From positions 1 to 64,000 of the forward strand of contig JAGEMR010000112.1 in the NCBI GenBank assembly GCA_021030915.1: a stretch of 64,000 nucleotides of DNA, in the 5' to 3' direction. The stretch is from Astrothelium macrocarpum. Taxonomy: Eukaryota > Ascomycota > Dothideomycetes > Trypetheliales > Trypetheliaceae. Both the position numbers and the translations under genes were made by a program. Below, one piece after another: positions 22,098 through 31,729 of this stretch. The notes below the pieces were generated by a model. It searched no databases. It was not told the origin of the DNA and saw nothing but the letters and a program-made list of their open reading frames with translations. Numbering within the stretch: the stretch's first letter is position 1; each line of letters starts with the position of its first letter.

Positions 22098-22950
22098 TTC
22101 GGATGAGGATTATGATTTCGTAGTAAAGGGTGAAAGTTACGGTAGGGATTCAACGACGAACAAGCGCGCGGATACCTCGATCAAGGTATTGTTGGTATGT
22201 CTGCAGGACCGTGGCAAAAGATCTGATTCTAGAAAAGTCTGGAAATAGACCGGTGTAGATGTGTATAAGTGCACGATAGTTCCTGCTCAAAAGAAGAAGC
22301 ATGGAAGATATGTGGACAGTAGGGTGAATGTATCGCCAAATTGACGCACGTGTTGTGAGTGACGCGCCTATTGTCATTGATGCGCCTATCGTGATGGGTG
22401 CGCCTATCGTGATAGACGCGTCTATTGTGACGATCGCTTAGAAGCGAGAAGCGGGGGGTTTGGGTCACGCTCTGCGCTGCAGTCACACCTCGCTGATTTC
22501 GGACAGTCCAGCTCTCACCCGTTTCATTTTTGCAACTCCATTCACTGTCAAAGCAGCGACACGCCTTGCCCGCTGCCTTAAACAACGCGTAAATTCGCTG
22601 CAACGCTGCTTTCAACATCACATCATGGCCTATCATGCGTGCCCCTTGGATCCCCTCATTTACAATCTCCATTCTCACTTTCGCTCAGTTCCACTCACTC
22701 TCCATGCCAAGTCTCGTAAAAAGCCTCTCTCTCCCTGCTTTCCAGTGTCTCTCGATCTTCCACTTCTACAACTATCTCTCTCCTTGTCCTTACACTGCCT
22801 TCTATTTTACGCAACCCCCCAAGCTCAGCGATCAATCTTCTTCCTGCATCTCTGCCATTGTACAGCTCGCCAGCATTCGCTAGCTTTCAGACCTCACCTA
22901 TTGTTTTCGCAATCGCCATTACCTTCACTCAATTGCGCTGTCCAGCAAAC
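22098..22950. promoter_or_regulatory. Divergent intergenic region with an 18-bp repeat array
   Basis: It separates two divergently transcribed genes (starts 22097 minus and 22951 plus). The right half is C/T-rich on the plus strand, as in a leader. It contains the 18-bp repeat array listed separately. Frames in it are short or start at GTG. Confidence 0.5.
22364..22435 (+). repeat. 18-bp tandem repeat, four imperfect copies
   Basis: Four units of the form GCGCCTATCGTGATGGGT, with changes mostly at the 3' half of the unit. It lies about 270 bp upstream of one gene and 520 bp upstream of the other, so it may be a cluster of protein-binding sites or simply a minisatellite. Confidence 0.85.
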
Positions 22951-24711
22951 ATGTCTGCCCAGACATCATCGAGGCTACCACATGATCCTGATATGGACGA
23001 TGTTTCGATGGATAATGCCATGATCCGCGCTCTCATGATTTCCAAGCTTAAGTCTGAAGGTTTTTACGGCGTCATCCTCCCTGACAAGAACCTCTTAGAC
23101 CTCAAGAGCTTCTGGATGTGCAATCCCACTAATAGCATGGAATTATACCTTCCAATTATTAATGGCCCAAACACCTCGAGCTGCCAGCGTGCTGTGCCTA
23201 TCTCTCACCCCAAGGACAATCCCTTCACGACATTTGCCAACAGTGGTCAACCGAATATCTTCATTCCACAGGATAAGGATGACTCTCCTACACGGCAACC
23301 ACAGTCTGCACTTAACAGGTCTTTGACCACTTCCTCGGCCCTTGGCTCTTTCGCCTCCAATTTGACAACGGTGCCTGGTACGAACGACTCCAATACCTTT
23401 TCTCTGCCTCTCCGGACTGCGACTCCCGCTAACACGAGTGCGGACATCCCTAAAAGATCCTCGACTTTTACCCTACCTTTTCGCTCCGCACCTACTAGTT
23501 CTAGTTCAGGCGATCGCACCATGACTGATGATATTAGTTCCGTACCCCTTTTGTCATTTTCCCTCATGCGTCATCCTGTTGACGACACCATTATTCTCTT
23601 CAACCATGCTGAGGACGCGCTTCTAGTTCGCTCCGCCTTCGATGAAAGTGTTTCATCGACAAGAGTGATGCAAGATCGCTACTTTGTACTTGAAGCAACC
23701 GATTATTACATTACTTTGCCTATCGGATCGGTCCGCTTAATGCTTCTGGAGTCCCCCGTCACACGCTTCATGTATGCTGTCCCACTTACTCGTCAACTTC
23801 CGTACTCACGCGAGCGTATGGGTATCGATTTTCAGCCTCCAAATCTGGTTACTCGGCCTTCTGAAGCGGAAACGCGTTCTTTGTCTGATATTCATCTCGA
23901 CCCAAAGCACGGCCTAAAGGTCCGCATGCCCCTGGCTTCAAATATAAGAAGCTACGCCTTGCACCACATTGGAATCATATATGCGTCAGAAAAGTGCGCC
24001 GTCAATGCCGTCAAACTTTCTCACCTTGGAAACGAGACTGTTGTCTCATACACCCCATTTATGGTTTCTGAGTACCCCCAGGATATCTTTGAGCAAGGCA
24101 AGGGGTTCTTGAATCATATCAAGGTCCTTGATGTACTACAGCACCCTTGCACAATTCGTAAAATCGCCACGGATCCTCGCACATTTACGATATACCTCGA
24201 GTATGCACCCGGGGAGCCCCTCAACCGCTTCGGCCGCTGGCAGGAAAATATGGGCATTTCTACGCTCGGAAAAGAGGACCTACTTTTCATCCTGAAGAAC
24301 ATTGGAGAGGCCCTCGCTCATATGCATACCCTCGGCTGGACTCACGGAGGCATTGACCTACGAGCGATTACGTACTCGAAAAACCCGCCAGAGGTCAAAC
24401 TCCTGGGCTTCAAAGCCGCCTGTTACCATCGTGGGGAGGCCCCCAGCGATGCCAAAGCCATGGACATCTATAAGCTAGGTGTCGTGGGCCGCTACGTCAT
24501 CGGCAACCTCAATGCACAGCAGGCAGGCCTCCTCTTGACGGGTAATGTATCGAGGACAGCTCCATGGGTTCTTGCCCGTGACCGGGCACTTCGGGATTGG
24601 AGCGGAGACACGGCGGAGCTCTTGCTGGGGATGACCGGGTCCCTACTTGCAGAGCTCCCCTCCGCCAGTAAAGTATGTCGGGTCGTGCAGGTCATTCAGG
24701 CCCAGTCATAA
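22951..24711 (+). CDS. Protein-kinase-like protein lacking catalytic residues (pseudokinase)
   Basis: A single-exon 586-aa protein starting MSAQTSSRLPHDPDMDD. The first ~200 residues are Ser/Thr/Pro-rich. An ordered region follows (LLSFSLMRHPVDDTIILFNH; RYFVLEATDYYITLP), then a kinase-like fold from about 325 to the end. The beta-3 lysine seems to be retained (CAVNAVKLS, about Lys354), as does the ILKNIGEALAHMHTLGW helix before the catalytic loop. The catalytic loop reads THGGIDLRAI (about residue 464) in place of HRDLKxxN, and the metal site reads KLLGFKA (about 485) in place of DFG. Both catalytic aspartates are therefore missing, and phosphotransfer is unlikely. A scaffold or allosteric role is inferred. 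An inverted fragment of a paralogue lies just downstream (24759-25034). An earlier in-frame codon at 22858 is not ATG. Confidence 0.8.
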   Translation: MSAQTSSRLPHDPDMDDVSMDNAMIRALMISKLKSEGFYGVILPDKNLLDLKSFWMCNPTNSMELYLPIINGPNTSSCQRAVPISHPKDNPFTTFANSGQPNIFIPQDKDDSPTRQPQSALNRSLTTSSALGSFASNLTTVPGTNDSNTFSLPLRTATPANTSADIPKRSSTFTLPFRSAPTSSSSGDRTMTDDISSVPLLSFSLMRHPVDDTIILFNHAEDALLVRSAFDESVSSTRVMQDRYFVLEATDYYITLPIGSVRLMLLESPVTRFMYAVPLTRQLPYSRERMGIDFQPPNLVTRPSEAETRSLSDIHLDPKHGLKVRMPLASNIRSYALHHIGIIYASEKCAVNAVKLSHLGNETVVSYTPFMVSEYPQDIFEQGKGFLNHIKVLDVLQHPCTIRKIATDPRTFTIYLEYAPGEPLNRFGRWQENMGISTLGKEDLLFILKNIGEALAHMHTLGWTHGGIDLRAITYSKNPPEVKLLGFKAACYHRGEAPSDAKAMDIYKLGVVGRYVIGNLNAQQAGLLLTGNVSRTAPWVLARDRALRDWSGDTAELLLGMTGSLLAELPSASKVCRVVQVIQAQS

Positions 24712-24758
24712 TGCTGGATTGGAGGGTGGGAGAGAAAGAGTAGGATTTAATTCGCCCC

Positions 24759-25034
24759 TCAAAGGGCCATATCATGGGACGAAGCGTCCCCCGGTTGATA
24801 TTGCACATAGACTTGGTGACAGTAAGATAATTTCTTAACCAGATCTTTTGCATAATGTTGTGATGTGAATTCGAGGTATATCGTAAGTGAGCGAGGATCT
24901 GTGGCGAATTTGCGGATGACGCTGGGGTGTTGTAGTGTGTCGAGGGCTTTAATGTGATTCAAGAACTGCTTGCCTTTCTCGATGATTGGAAGGATATCCC
25001 TTTTTGTAATGAATTTTATTTGTAAGCTGTATCT
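24759..25034 (-). pseudogene. Fragment of a paralogue of the upstream pseudokinase
   Basis: The minus-strand translation reads ..ILPIIEKGKQFLNHIK, then ALDTLQHPSVIRKFATDPR, then SLTIYLEF. The upstream gene has FEQGKGFLNHIK, VLDVLQHPCTIRKIATDPR, TFTIYLEY at the same relative place (encoded about 24090-24205). Similarity ends after LEF, and a stop precedes the segment at 25035-25037, so this is a truncated copy of one kinase-lobe segment, in inverted orientation. No start codon or promoter is evident. Confidence 0.75.
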
Positions 25035-26099
25035 TTAAAAGCAGTAAAATGAAACAGCGCAAACGTTGGTAGATAACTGAGGGGATCTCCACAAAAAGAT
25101 GCAATAAACTCTGATCTTGCTCCACAAAAATGTAAAATGAAATTTCAGACCACTAATAGATCGATGAGGCAAAAGCCGAAGTAGATTTAGATATGTATCA
25201 AGATTTCTGTGCGGAAAGTTCAAGATCCAATCCCACGAGAGGCTCGTAGATAGAAGGAACAACCCCTAAAAAAAGGTAATCCTTTAATAAGGGAACAAAC
25301 TGCGCAATCTAATCTGATCCTCTCATATATGAGATTGTGTTCATGAGTTGGTATTGCTTTTAAAAGTTCCGAATCGACTAATCAGGTTGGATTCATGTAT
25401 CTATTATGTTGGGGCGAATTTGGGTTAAATTTCCATGACTGGAATACACTCTTGAATGAATCGCGGTCAGTGCCATATGTATTCCAAGCCACAACGATCT
25501 CATTCTTCATCAAAGTCATACGCTACGATTCCTGGTCAGTCAGCTTTGAGCTTAATTTTGTGCTTTGTCTTCAAAGACAGTTCTTGTGCTCGAGTCAGCC
25601 TCATGAATCTGTCTCGTCCAAAAAATGGTAATAGTCGGATACTTCCGCCCATAAAGCTTTCCAACACGAAAATTTTCCATGCCTACGAGAACATACCATG
25701 CTTGATCCTGCAGGTACAACGTAGTGCGCCGGAGAATCGGATGCTTATTATGTGACGCCACATATTCCTAGGAATTATAGCTGGGTTTATATTTCAACAA
25801 GTTCGGTCCTTTTGGCCGCCAGTACTGGGATTCGCAACGTCGGACACAAATTTACTTGATCCTACTTAATCCAAGGAAACGTCATAAGGCTTTCATTTCT
25901 CTGATTCTATTGCTAGAGCTCATTTTCATTGCTCTTTGCCACACTACGTTGGCTTTAATCTCCCCATAATCCCGTCCTCGGCTCCGTTCTCTCTTTCCTC
26001 CCTTCATGATACAAAGGATGACTACAGTTGTCCTTTTTCTTCTTTTTTCATATCAGAATCCGGCATTTTTGAGCTTCTCGATTGACTAGGGTTTGACCA
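25035..26099. other. Gene-free stretch beyond the pseudokinase fragment
   Basis: Open frames are short and lack ATG starts or known motifs. Part may be further decayed remains of the pseudokinase paralogue. The right end is the promoter of the small secreted protein. Confidence 0.45.
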
Positions 26100-26501
26100 A
26101 TGCAATTCTTCACTATCAATCTTCTGTCTTTCCTGTTCTCAGTCGCCACGTCACAGTCTCCGATTAACAATTGTACGCAGGAAACCCATCCACAGCTTAC
26201 TGGATTTGCCGGATCTTATTGCGAGAATGATAAAAATTGGGAGCTTTGGTGTGGTGATTCCAGATTAGCATATGCACATGCATTTTATGGAACTTGTCCC
26301 GGTAACGAAACATGTGAAGAAGCGCCCGAACACCCAGAGAGACCTTTTGACTTGATAGCCTGGTGCAAACCGCTTGATGCGGAGATAAGCTCGACGTCCT
26401 CTGACACGAATCAAGGTATGAACGAATGTACAGCCAAGAATGCAATCTATGCTAATCTACATTCAACACCTCTAGGTTTAATTGGTGGCAGAAATGGATG
26501 A
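26100..26501 (+). CDS. Small cysteine-rich secreted protein
   Basis: The ATG at 26100 opens a clear signal peptide (MQFFTINLLSFLFSVATSQS). The mature part is short and has six cysteines in its first ~90 residues (NNC, SYC, LWC, GTC, ETC, AWC), a pattern seen in fungal secreted effectors and wall-surface proteins. A candidate intron lies at 26416-26475 (GTATGA, branch GCTAATC, CTCTAG). It is exactly 60 nt and stop-free, so the frame is open both with and without splicing: 133 aa unspliced (with a seventh Cys), 113 aa spliced, both ending GLIGGRNG. I do not recognise the family. Confidence 0.75.
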   Translation: MQFFTINLLSFLFSVATSQSPINNCTQETHPQLTGFAGSYCENDKNWELWCGDSRLAYAHAFYGTCPGNETCEEAPEHPERPFDLIAWCKPLDAEISSTSSDTNQGMNECTAKNAIYANLHSTPLGLIGGRNG

Positions 26502-27502
26502 TGAATATTGAGTGTTAAAGGAAGCGAAATGCGGGGCGCTTCGACTTTTGATGCCATTGTGTCCCGCTAAATCTATTATTGCCCAGCTTTTCGAAACTAA
26601 GAAACCCAAAATTTGGCCTTACATTCCGAATAAGCCAAAATGAACACGAACTTGTTTGTCTAAGATAATTATCCGAAAATGATATCGTTGAGCCTTTGCC
26701 TGTCTCATATGTATGGGATTTGAATACGAATTTCAGGAATGTCAAATTTGCGGAAGCTTCCGAAGAGTTTTCTGCTTCATCACTCCAAAAAGTCGACTGA
26801 TCGCGAGAAGAATATTCGATGAGATTGTAACATAGAGTAATACAATTTTCGTATATCGTAACAATCAGACTCTGTTGGTCTTAGCTGCATATGGCAAATG
26901 TGGCGGCTAAGGCATGCGGAGATTCCACTCCATTGTGCGTCCAAGGACACTTACGTCAGCATTCAGCCACCGCTTGCTGCCACAGCTCCATGTGCCACTT
27001 TAGCCTCTATGTTCGGATGTGTGGGCACAACGCCCGGCAAACTTACCACTTTGACTCGGCAGACTTTCCATCTGTGTACCCAGCCACCAATTCCCGCCGG
27101 CGTGAATCGCTCTTAGCTTCCCACACGCCTTGTGCTTCGCTACCCAGCTGCATCGTCCATTAGAGCAGTCAGCCAATCATCCATTATGCCATTACTGGTA
27201 TTCACGCAAGTTGCTGACTGAGCAATGCAGGAGCTCAGGCTTACCACTGGTGATATTTGGCACCCGGTCAAATGGTAAGTAAAGAGATGGCATAAGTCGT
27301 GTAGTGGTATTTTTTATTACTCAAAAGTTATTACGGTTCGCGAATATACATTAGTCGTCTCTATCTCGTTGCTCCAATTCCATCTTTTCGCGGATTCTCT
27401 GTACATAATATCAAATCTCTGGACGCCTCATTTGCTTTCAAGGCTCCTCCATCTTTTCATTACCATATCGCATTTGCAAGCAGCCGCCAATCTTCATTAG
27501 AT
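26502..27502. other. Gene-free stretch
   Basis: It holds the 3' regions of two convergent genes. A 90-codon frame starting ATG at 26891 has no recognisable feature. Confidence 0.5.
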
Positions 27503-30500
27503 TCATGAAAAGACAAGATATCCGACACCCAGTGTCCAAATATTTGCCAGAATTACATACATAACCTCTGCACACACTCGCACTTGTTCTCCTCCTGACG
27601 CCGGCTTCAACGTAGAGGTACTCACTAATGTACTCGAAAAGGAATGTATGGTTGGAGTCGTCCCGCCACTGGTAGTGATAGACCCGGGTCCACTGCCCAC
27701 CGGTGGAATGACGGTCGTCGTAGCCCCAGCACTGGCCGCGGTCACGCTGGGTGGCCCAACGCCGGCAGATGTTCCACCACTCGCAGGTGCCGAGCCAGCG
27801 GCGCTTGGTGGAGGAGCACTGGACGCGGGAATAAGCGGACTAGCAGAGGAGACTGGAGATGCTGGGCTTGGGGCTGAGCTGAAGCCAGGAATTGGCGCTG
27901 CACTGCTCGATGGCGGAGATGGACCCCCACCACCCAATATGGAAGCAATTGGTCCACCAGGATTAGTAGAACTTCCGCCTCCGCCGAGGATTGAAGCGAT
28001 TGGACCACCAGGATTACTGGAGCTTCCACCTCCGCCAAGGATCGAAGCGATTGGACCAGCAGGATTGCTGGACACAGGCTGAGTTGAAGCGGATGCTGCG
28101 GCTGCTGTAGGTGCCGGACTACCTCCGGCGCTGCTTCCGGGTGATGGTGGTACGGAAATTTCGGGTAAGGGTGAAATAGTAACGGTTGCTGGTGGAGGTG
28201 CAGACGCCTCTGGTAGAGGCGAGACTGTGGTAGTTGGGTTTGGAGCATTTGGAGTAGGGGCAGCAGCCATGGAAGCCATGCTTAATAAGTAGGGCGGATC
28301 GTAATCGCCATTCCATACCGTTGTACACGTAGCCCAGAGCGGATTTGATTCCCAGATCTGCGTAGGGTAGACAAGCGCAGGATTGTAGACTGCATCATCA
28401 ATGACGCTGCAATTCTGAAGGAGATTAGGCTCCTTTCTGTAGTCACAGTCAGGTTGGTCTGCCCAAGCAGAGAAGGGGACTTCATTTGGACGAAGATCGC
28501 CGTAGTTGAAGGTATATTGTGTGACTATACTGTCCTGTAACGGTTCAAAACCACGCCAACTGGAAATAGCCGAGGAAGGTAGTGCGAGGTAACCCGGGGG
28601 CTGCGAAGCGCCGCATTGGCCTCCATAGCCATTGACCTCAAAACCTCCGTACGAGACATAGGCAAAACCAGACGTGAATGTCGTACCAAATGCGGTCGCC
28701 GTTGCTGTTGTAGAATCGTCGGCCGAGGGGGTTATGACCGAATCTGACTATTGGTGAGCTTCATTCCTTGAAAGTGACAAAACTTTAGACTTACAATGGC
28801 CGCAAAAATCCCCCGCAGTAGTGACACCAAAGTACAGCAGACGGATGGGTGGTAAAGTGACCGTACAGCCTTGACAACCCGAAGGAGGGAAAGCACAACT
28901 AGGGGATGGGATTGTTGAGTCAAGACATTTGGTGCTCGTAAACGTCGTTGTGACTGGTGTGGCAATCAGTGATGAAGATATCGGGACGGGTTGATCAACA
29001 GTTTCGGTAATGACTACGCTTGCACCTGTGCTGTCAAATGCATTCACTTCGGTTGTCGTAGTCGGCGCTGAAGGGCCGGTTACATTGAGGCGGGGAACTC
29101 CATCGCATAGAGTATACATTTCATAGAAAGTCTTCGTCGAGAAGTATGTAGAATAAGAGAAGATCTCAGTTGAACTCGTACAGCCACCATTGAGAGAAGA
29201 CCTATATGCGGAATAGCTTGAGTAGCAGCTAAAAGATTCAGACGCTGCGCTAGAGAACGTGGTGGGGATAGGTGTTGTGTGCGAAGTGATTGTTGTGGAG
29301 GATGGAATAGTCAATGCGGTTGAAGTTCGGGTCACAGTCAAGGACTGAGTAGTCGTTTCTGTTCTAGACAACGTTGTTGAAAGCTCGGTATTGCTTGTTG
29401 AGCTGCTGCTTGGACTTGATGGAATCGAGAGAGTCGTAAAAGTAGACACTGCGTACGAAGAGCTTGGTGTATTTGAGGGCGTTGAGCTGCTCACCGTCTT
29501 CGGAGTTGTCACTGCCGTCGATGAAGGAAGCGGGATTGATGAACTGCTCTCCAGAGTTGGTGATGTTTGTGGGACGTTCGAAGTACTTGATGGCGTTGAC
29601 CTGCTTTGAGAGATGGAAGTCGTCGGCGAAGAAGTTGAAGAACTTGGGAAGGTAGAAATGCTTAGTGCGCTTGAAGTGGTCGATGAAATACTTGGAATAC
29701 TCGAGGGAGGCGAGCTGCTTCCTGAACCTGGGCTCGTAGATGAGGGGCTCGGAACTTTTGAAGTAGTGAAACTATTCGGTGGACTCAATGAAGCGGATGA
29801 AATACTTGATGTAACTGACGGGATTGAGCTGGTTATTGAGCTCAATGTTGTACTTGTGACTGTCGATGTGACTGTGATAGGTGGGCTACTCTGAGCAGTA
29901 GTCACCGTGGATGAAGTTGGGATTGTTGGGACCGTTGAGATCGTTGGACTGGTTTCAGGGCTCGATCCCGTATTTGAAGTACTCGAGGTTGCCGTTACTG
30001 TTGAGCTGGTTATTGAACTCGATCCCGTGTTCGAAGTGCTTGAGTGGCTCGGAGTACTTGAAACGCTGGATGGTATCGTGCTCGTGTTTGAACTTAATCC
30101 TGTGGATGACGTAGTTGACACAATAGAAGAAGCTGAGCCGGTCTCTGAAGGTAATGTGGTAATGCTGGAAGTAATTGTGCTATTACTTTCACTGGATGTT
30201 GTGAATGGAACACTCGTCGTACTCGGAGTCACCGAGGTACTACTTGTACTCGATGGCGTGATAGTGGAGTTCGTTGAAGTAACGCTTTGGGTAGACGTTG
30301 TAATAGTCAAAGTGATAGTTTGAGTAGACATCGAAACAATCGATGTAATCGATGTCGTCGGACTGTGAGTATGACTGGACCCCAGAGTACTTGACACTGT
30401 TGAGCTGCTGTTCTGACACGTTGTTACAAGTGTAGTACTCGAGGTAGTTTGAAACGTTATACTAGTCGTTGAAGTAGAGACGGGAGTAATAGTAAAAGTG

Positions 30501-31453
30501 ATGGTGATATTTGGACTCGATACCGATGAACTTTTCGACGTTGAGCTATTTTTAGAAGTCGATCCTGACGTAATCGGAAGAGTTGAGCTACTGTTTAGAC
30601 TTGATATCGTACATGTCGTGGTAGAAAGAACGACACTACTGTTCGTCGTAGTTGTTGATTGGATGGCGCTACTATTTCGAATCGGGCTCAAAGTGCTTGA
30701 GATAGTTGAAATGTTTGGAGTTAAGGTAGTGCACGTAGTCGAAAGTGTAAGACTACTGACTTGACTGGATAATGTAGATGAGGCGCTCGATGATGATGAG
30801 TTATTGGTTTGGCTAGTCGTTCTCGGATAGGGAGTACTGGAAAAAGTAGAATTACAAGTTTCTGTTGAGGTTTTGTGCAAGGTCGACGAGAATGTCGGGC
30901 TACGGCTTTGACCAGAAGTGGTACATGATGTACTGAAGACACTTGAGGTGATAGTCTTGCTCGACGTTGTGTGCAAACTACGCCAAGATTTTGTACTGCT
31001 GCTCCGACCTGGTTTGGATGATGAAAACCAAGGGCTTGTTGAGCTACATTCCTCAGAAGATTTTGTCCTGGAGGCGCTCCATTGCGTTGACTTGCTGTTC
31101 CAATTTGGTCTCGTATAGGAAGCACCAGGAAAAGTTAAGCTGTGATGCTGCTTCCACGACTTATGTGATGAGGCCCATAATTGAGAAAGACCTGGAGGTT
31201 TAGAATATCCGAACCCATTTCTTGATTGAGCTACATCAGTCGACGATGCTGGAGAGATAAGAAAATTGTCCGAAGCTGTGCTGTTTTCATCTGATGTAAC
31301 TGGAGAGACTGCAACAGGAATAAGCACCTCATTACGGCGTTCCATAAGCCCGAATTGCTCATTGATACTGATGGCTTACTTACAATTGGTAGCTAGCAGA
31401 CGCCCAGCAAAGCAGAAAACAAACAGCCAGATTCTGACAATGCCTTTCACCAT
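27503..31453 (-). CDS. Giant Ser/Thr-rich mucin-like secreted protein, probably GPI-anchored
   Basis: Three exons on the minus strand: 31453-31384, 31308-28795 and 28743-27503, all in phase, giving 1274 aa. Exon 1 is just the signal peptide (MVKGIVRIWLFVFCFAGRLLA). About 650 residues that are more than half Ser and Thr follow, a mucin-like stalk expected to be heavily O-mannosylated. A cysteine-containing domain comes next (CYSSYSAYRSSLNGGC; SCAFPPSGCQGCTV), then a second domain with YVSYGGFEVNGYGGQCG, FNYGDLRPNEVPFSAW and WATCTTVWNGDYDPPYL, a pattern I associate with fungal surface proteins. A Gly/Pro/Ala-rich stretch contains three copies of a 17-residue unit around GGPIASILGGGGSS. The C-terminus is hydrophobic (VMYVILANIWTLGVGYLVFS), consistent with a GPI signal. 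An alternative splice at 27600-27630 (GTGAGT) would delete that tail. Confidence 0.82.
27924..28071 (-). repeat. 51-bp in-frame tandem repeat within the mucin-like gene
   Basis: Two full 51-bp units (27951-28001, 28002-28052) with partial units on both sides encode the GGPIASILGGGGSS motif. Units differ by a few synonymous or conservative changes, and copy number is likely variable between strains. Confidence 0.88.
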
Positions 31454-31516
31454 CCTCACAGCGATGTATTCTGCTTCAGAAAATACACCTGCATCTACAA
31501 AACCGCGAAAAACAGG

Positions 31517-31729
31517 TCATGGCATGAGTAGGGCGTTGATCGTTGATATGACCCGCTGCTGCAGCTGCCCTAGCCATGCCAATGGGGAGGCTGCGTCCGT
31601 TTCATCTCTTCCAGACATGACTGAAGGAAGAAAGGCGGCGAGCTCCTGTCCAATCTCGAGGAGCATGTCGTATTTGTGCAGCAGGATTGCTGTGCTGGTT
31701 TGCCGGTTCGGGCAGCACGCGACGGTTGA
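31517..31729 (-). other. Coding-like segment of unknown origin
   Basis: One minus-strand frame reads without stops for about 70 codons and looks protein-like: TAILLHKYDMLLEIGQELAA, then LAWLGQLQQRVISTINALLM before TGA. There is no start codon, and a TAG precedes it. It lies in the region upstream of the mucin-like gene. It may be the last exon of a gene or a remnant; I cannot assign a family. Confidence 0.3.

Noticed and set aside
22229..22678. 149-codon minus-strand frame with a HDRR-type repeat
   Set aside because: It starts at GTG and lies in a divergent promoter; the peptide repeat is explained by the 18-bp DNA array.
29391..30323. Plus-strand frames rich in Val, Leu, Glu and Asp
   Set aside because: They are antisense shadows of the Ser/Thr-rich mucin repeat; the sense strand has signal peptide, spliced exons and domains.
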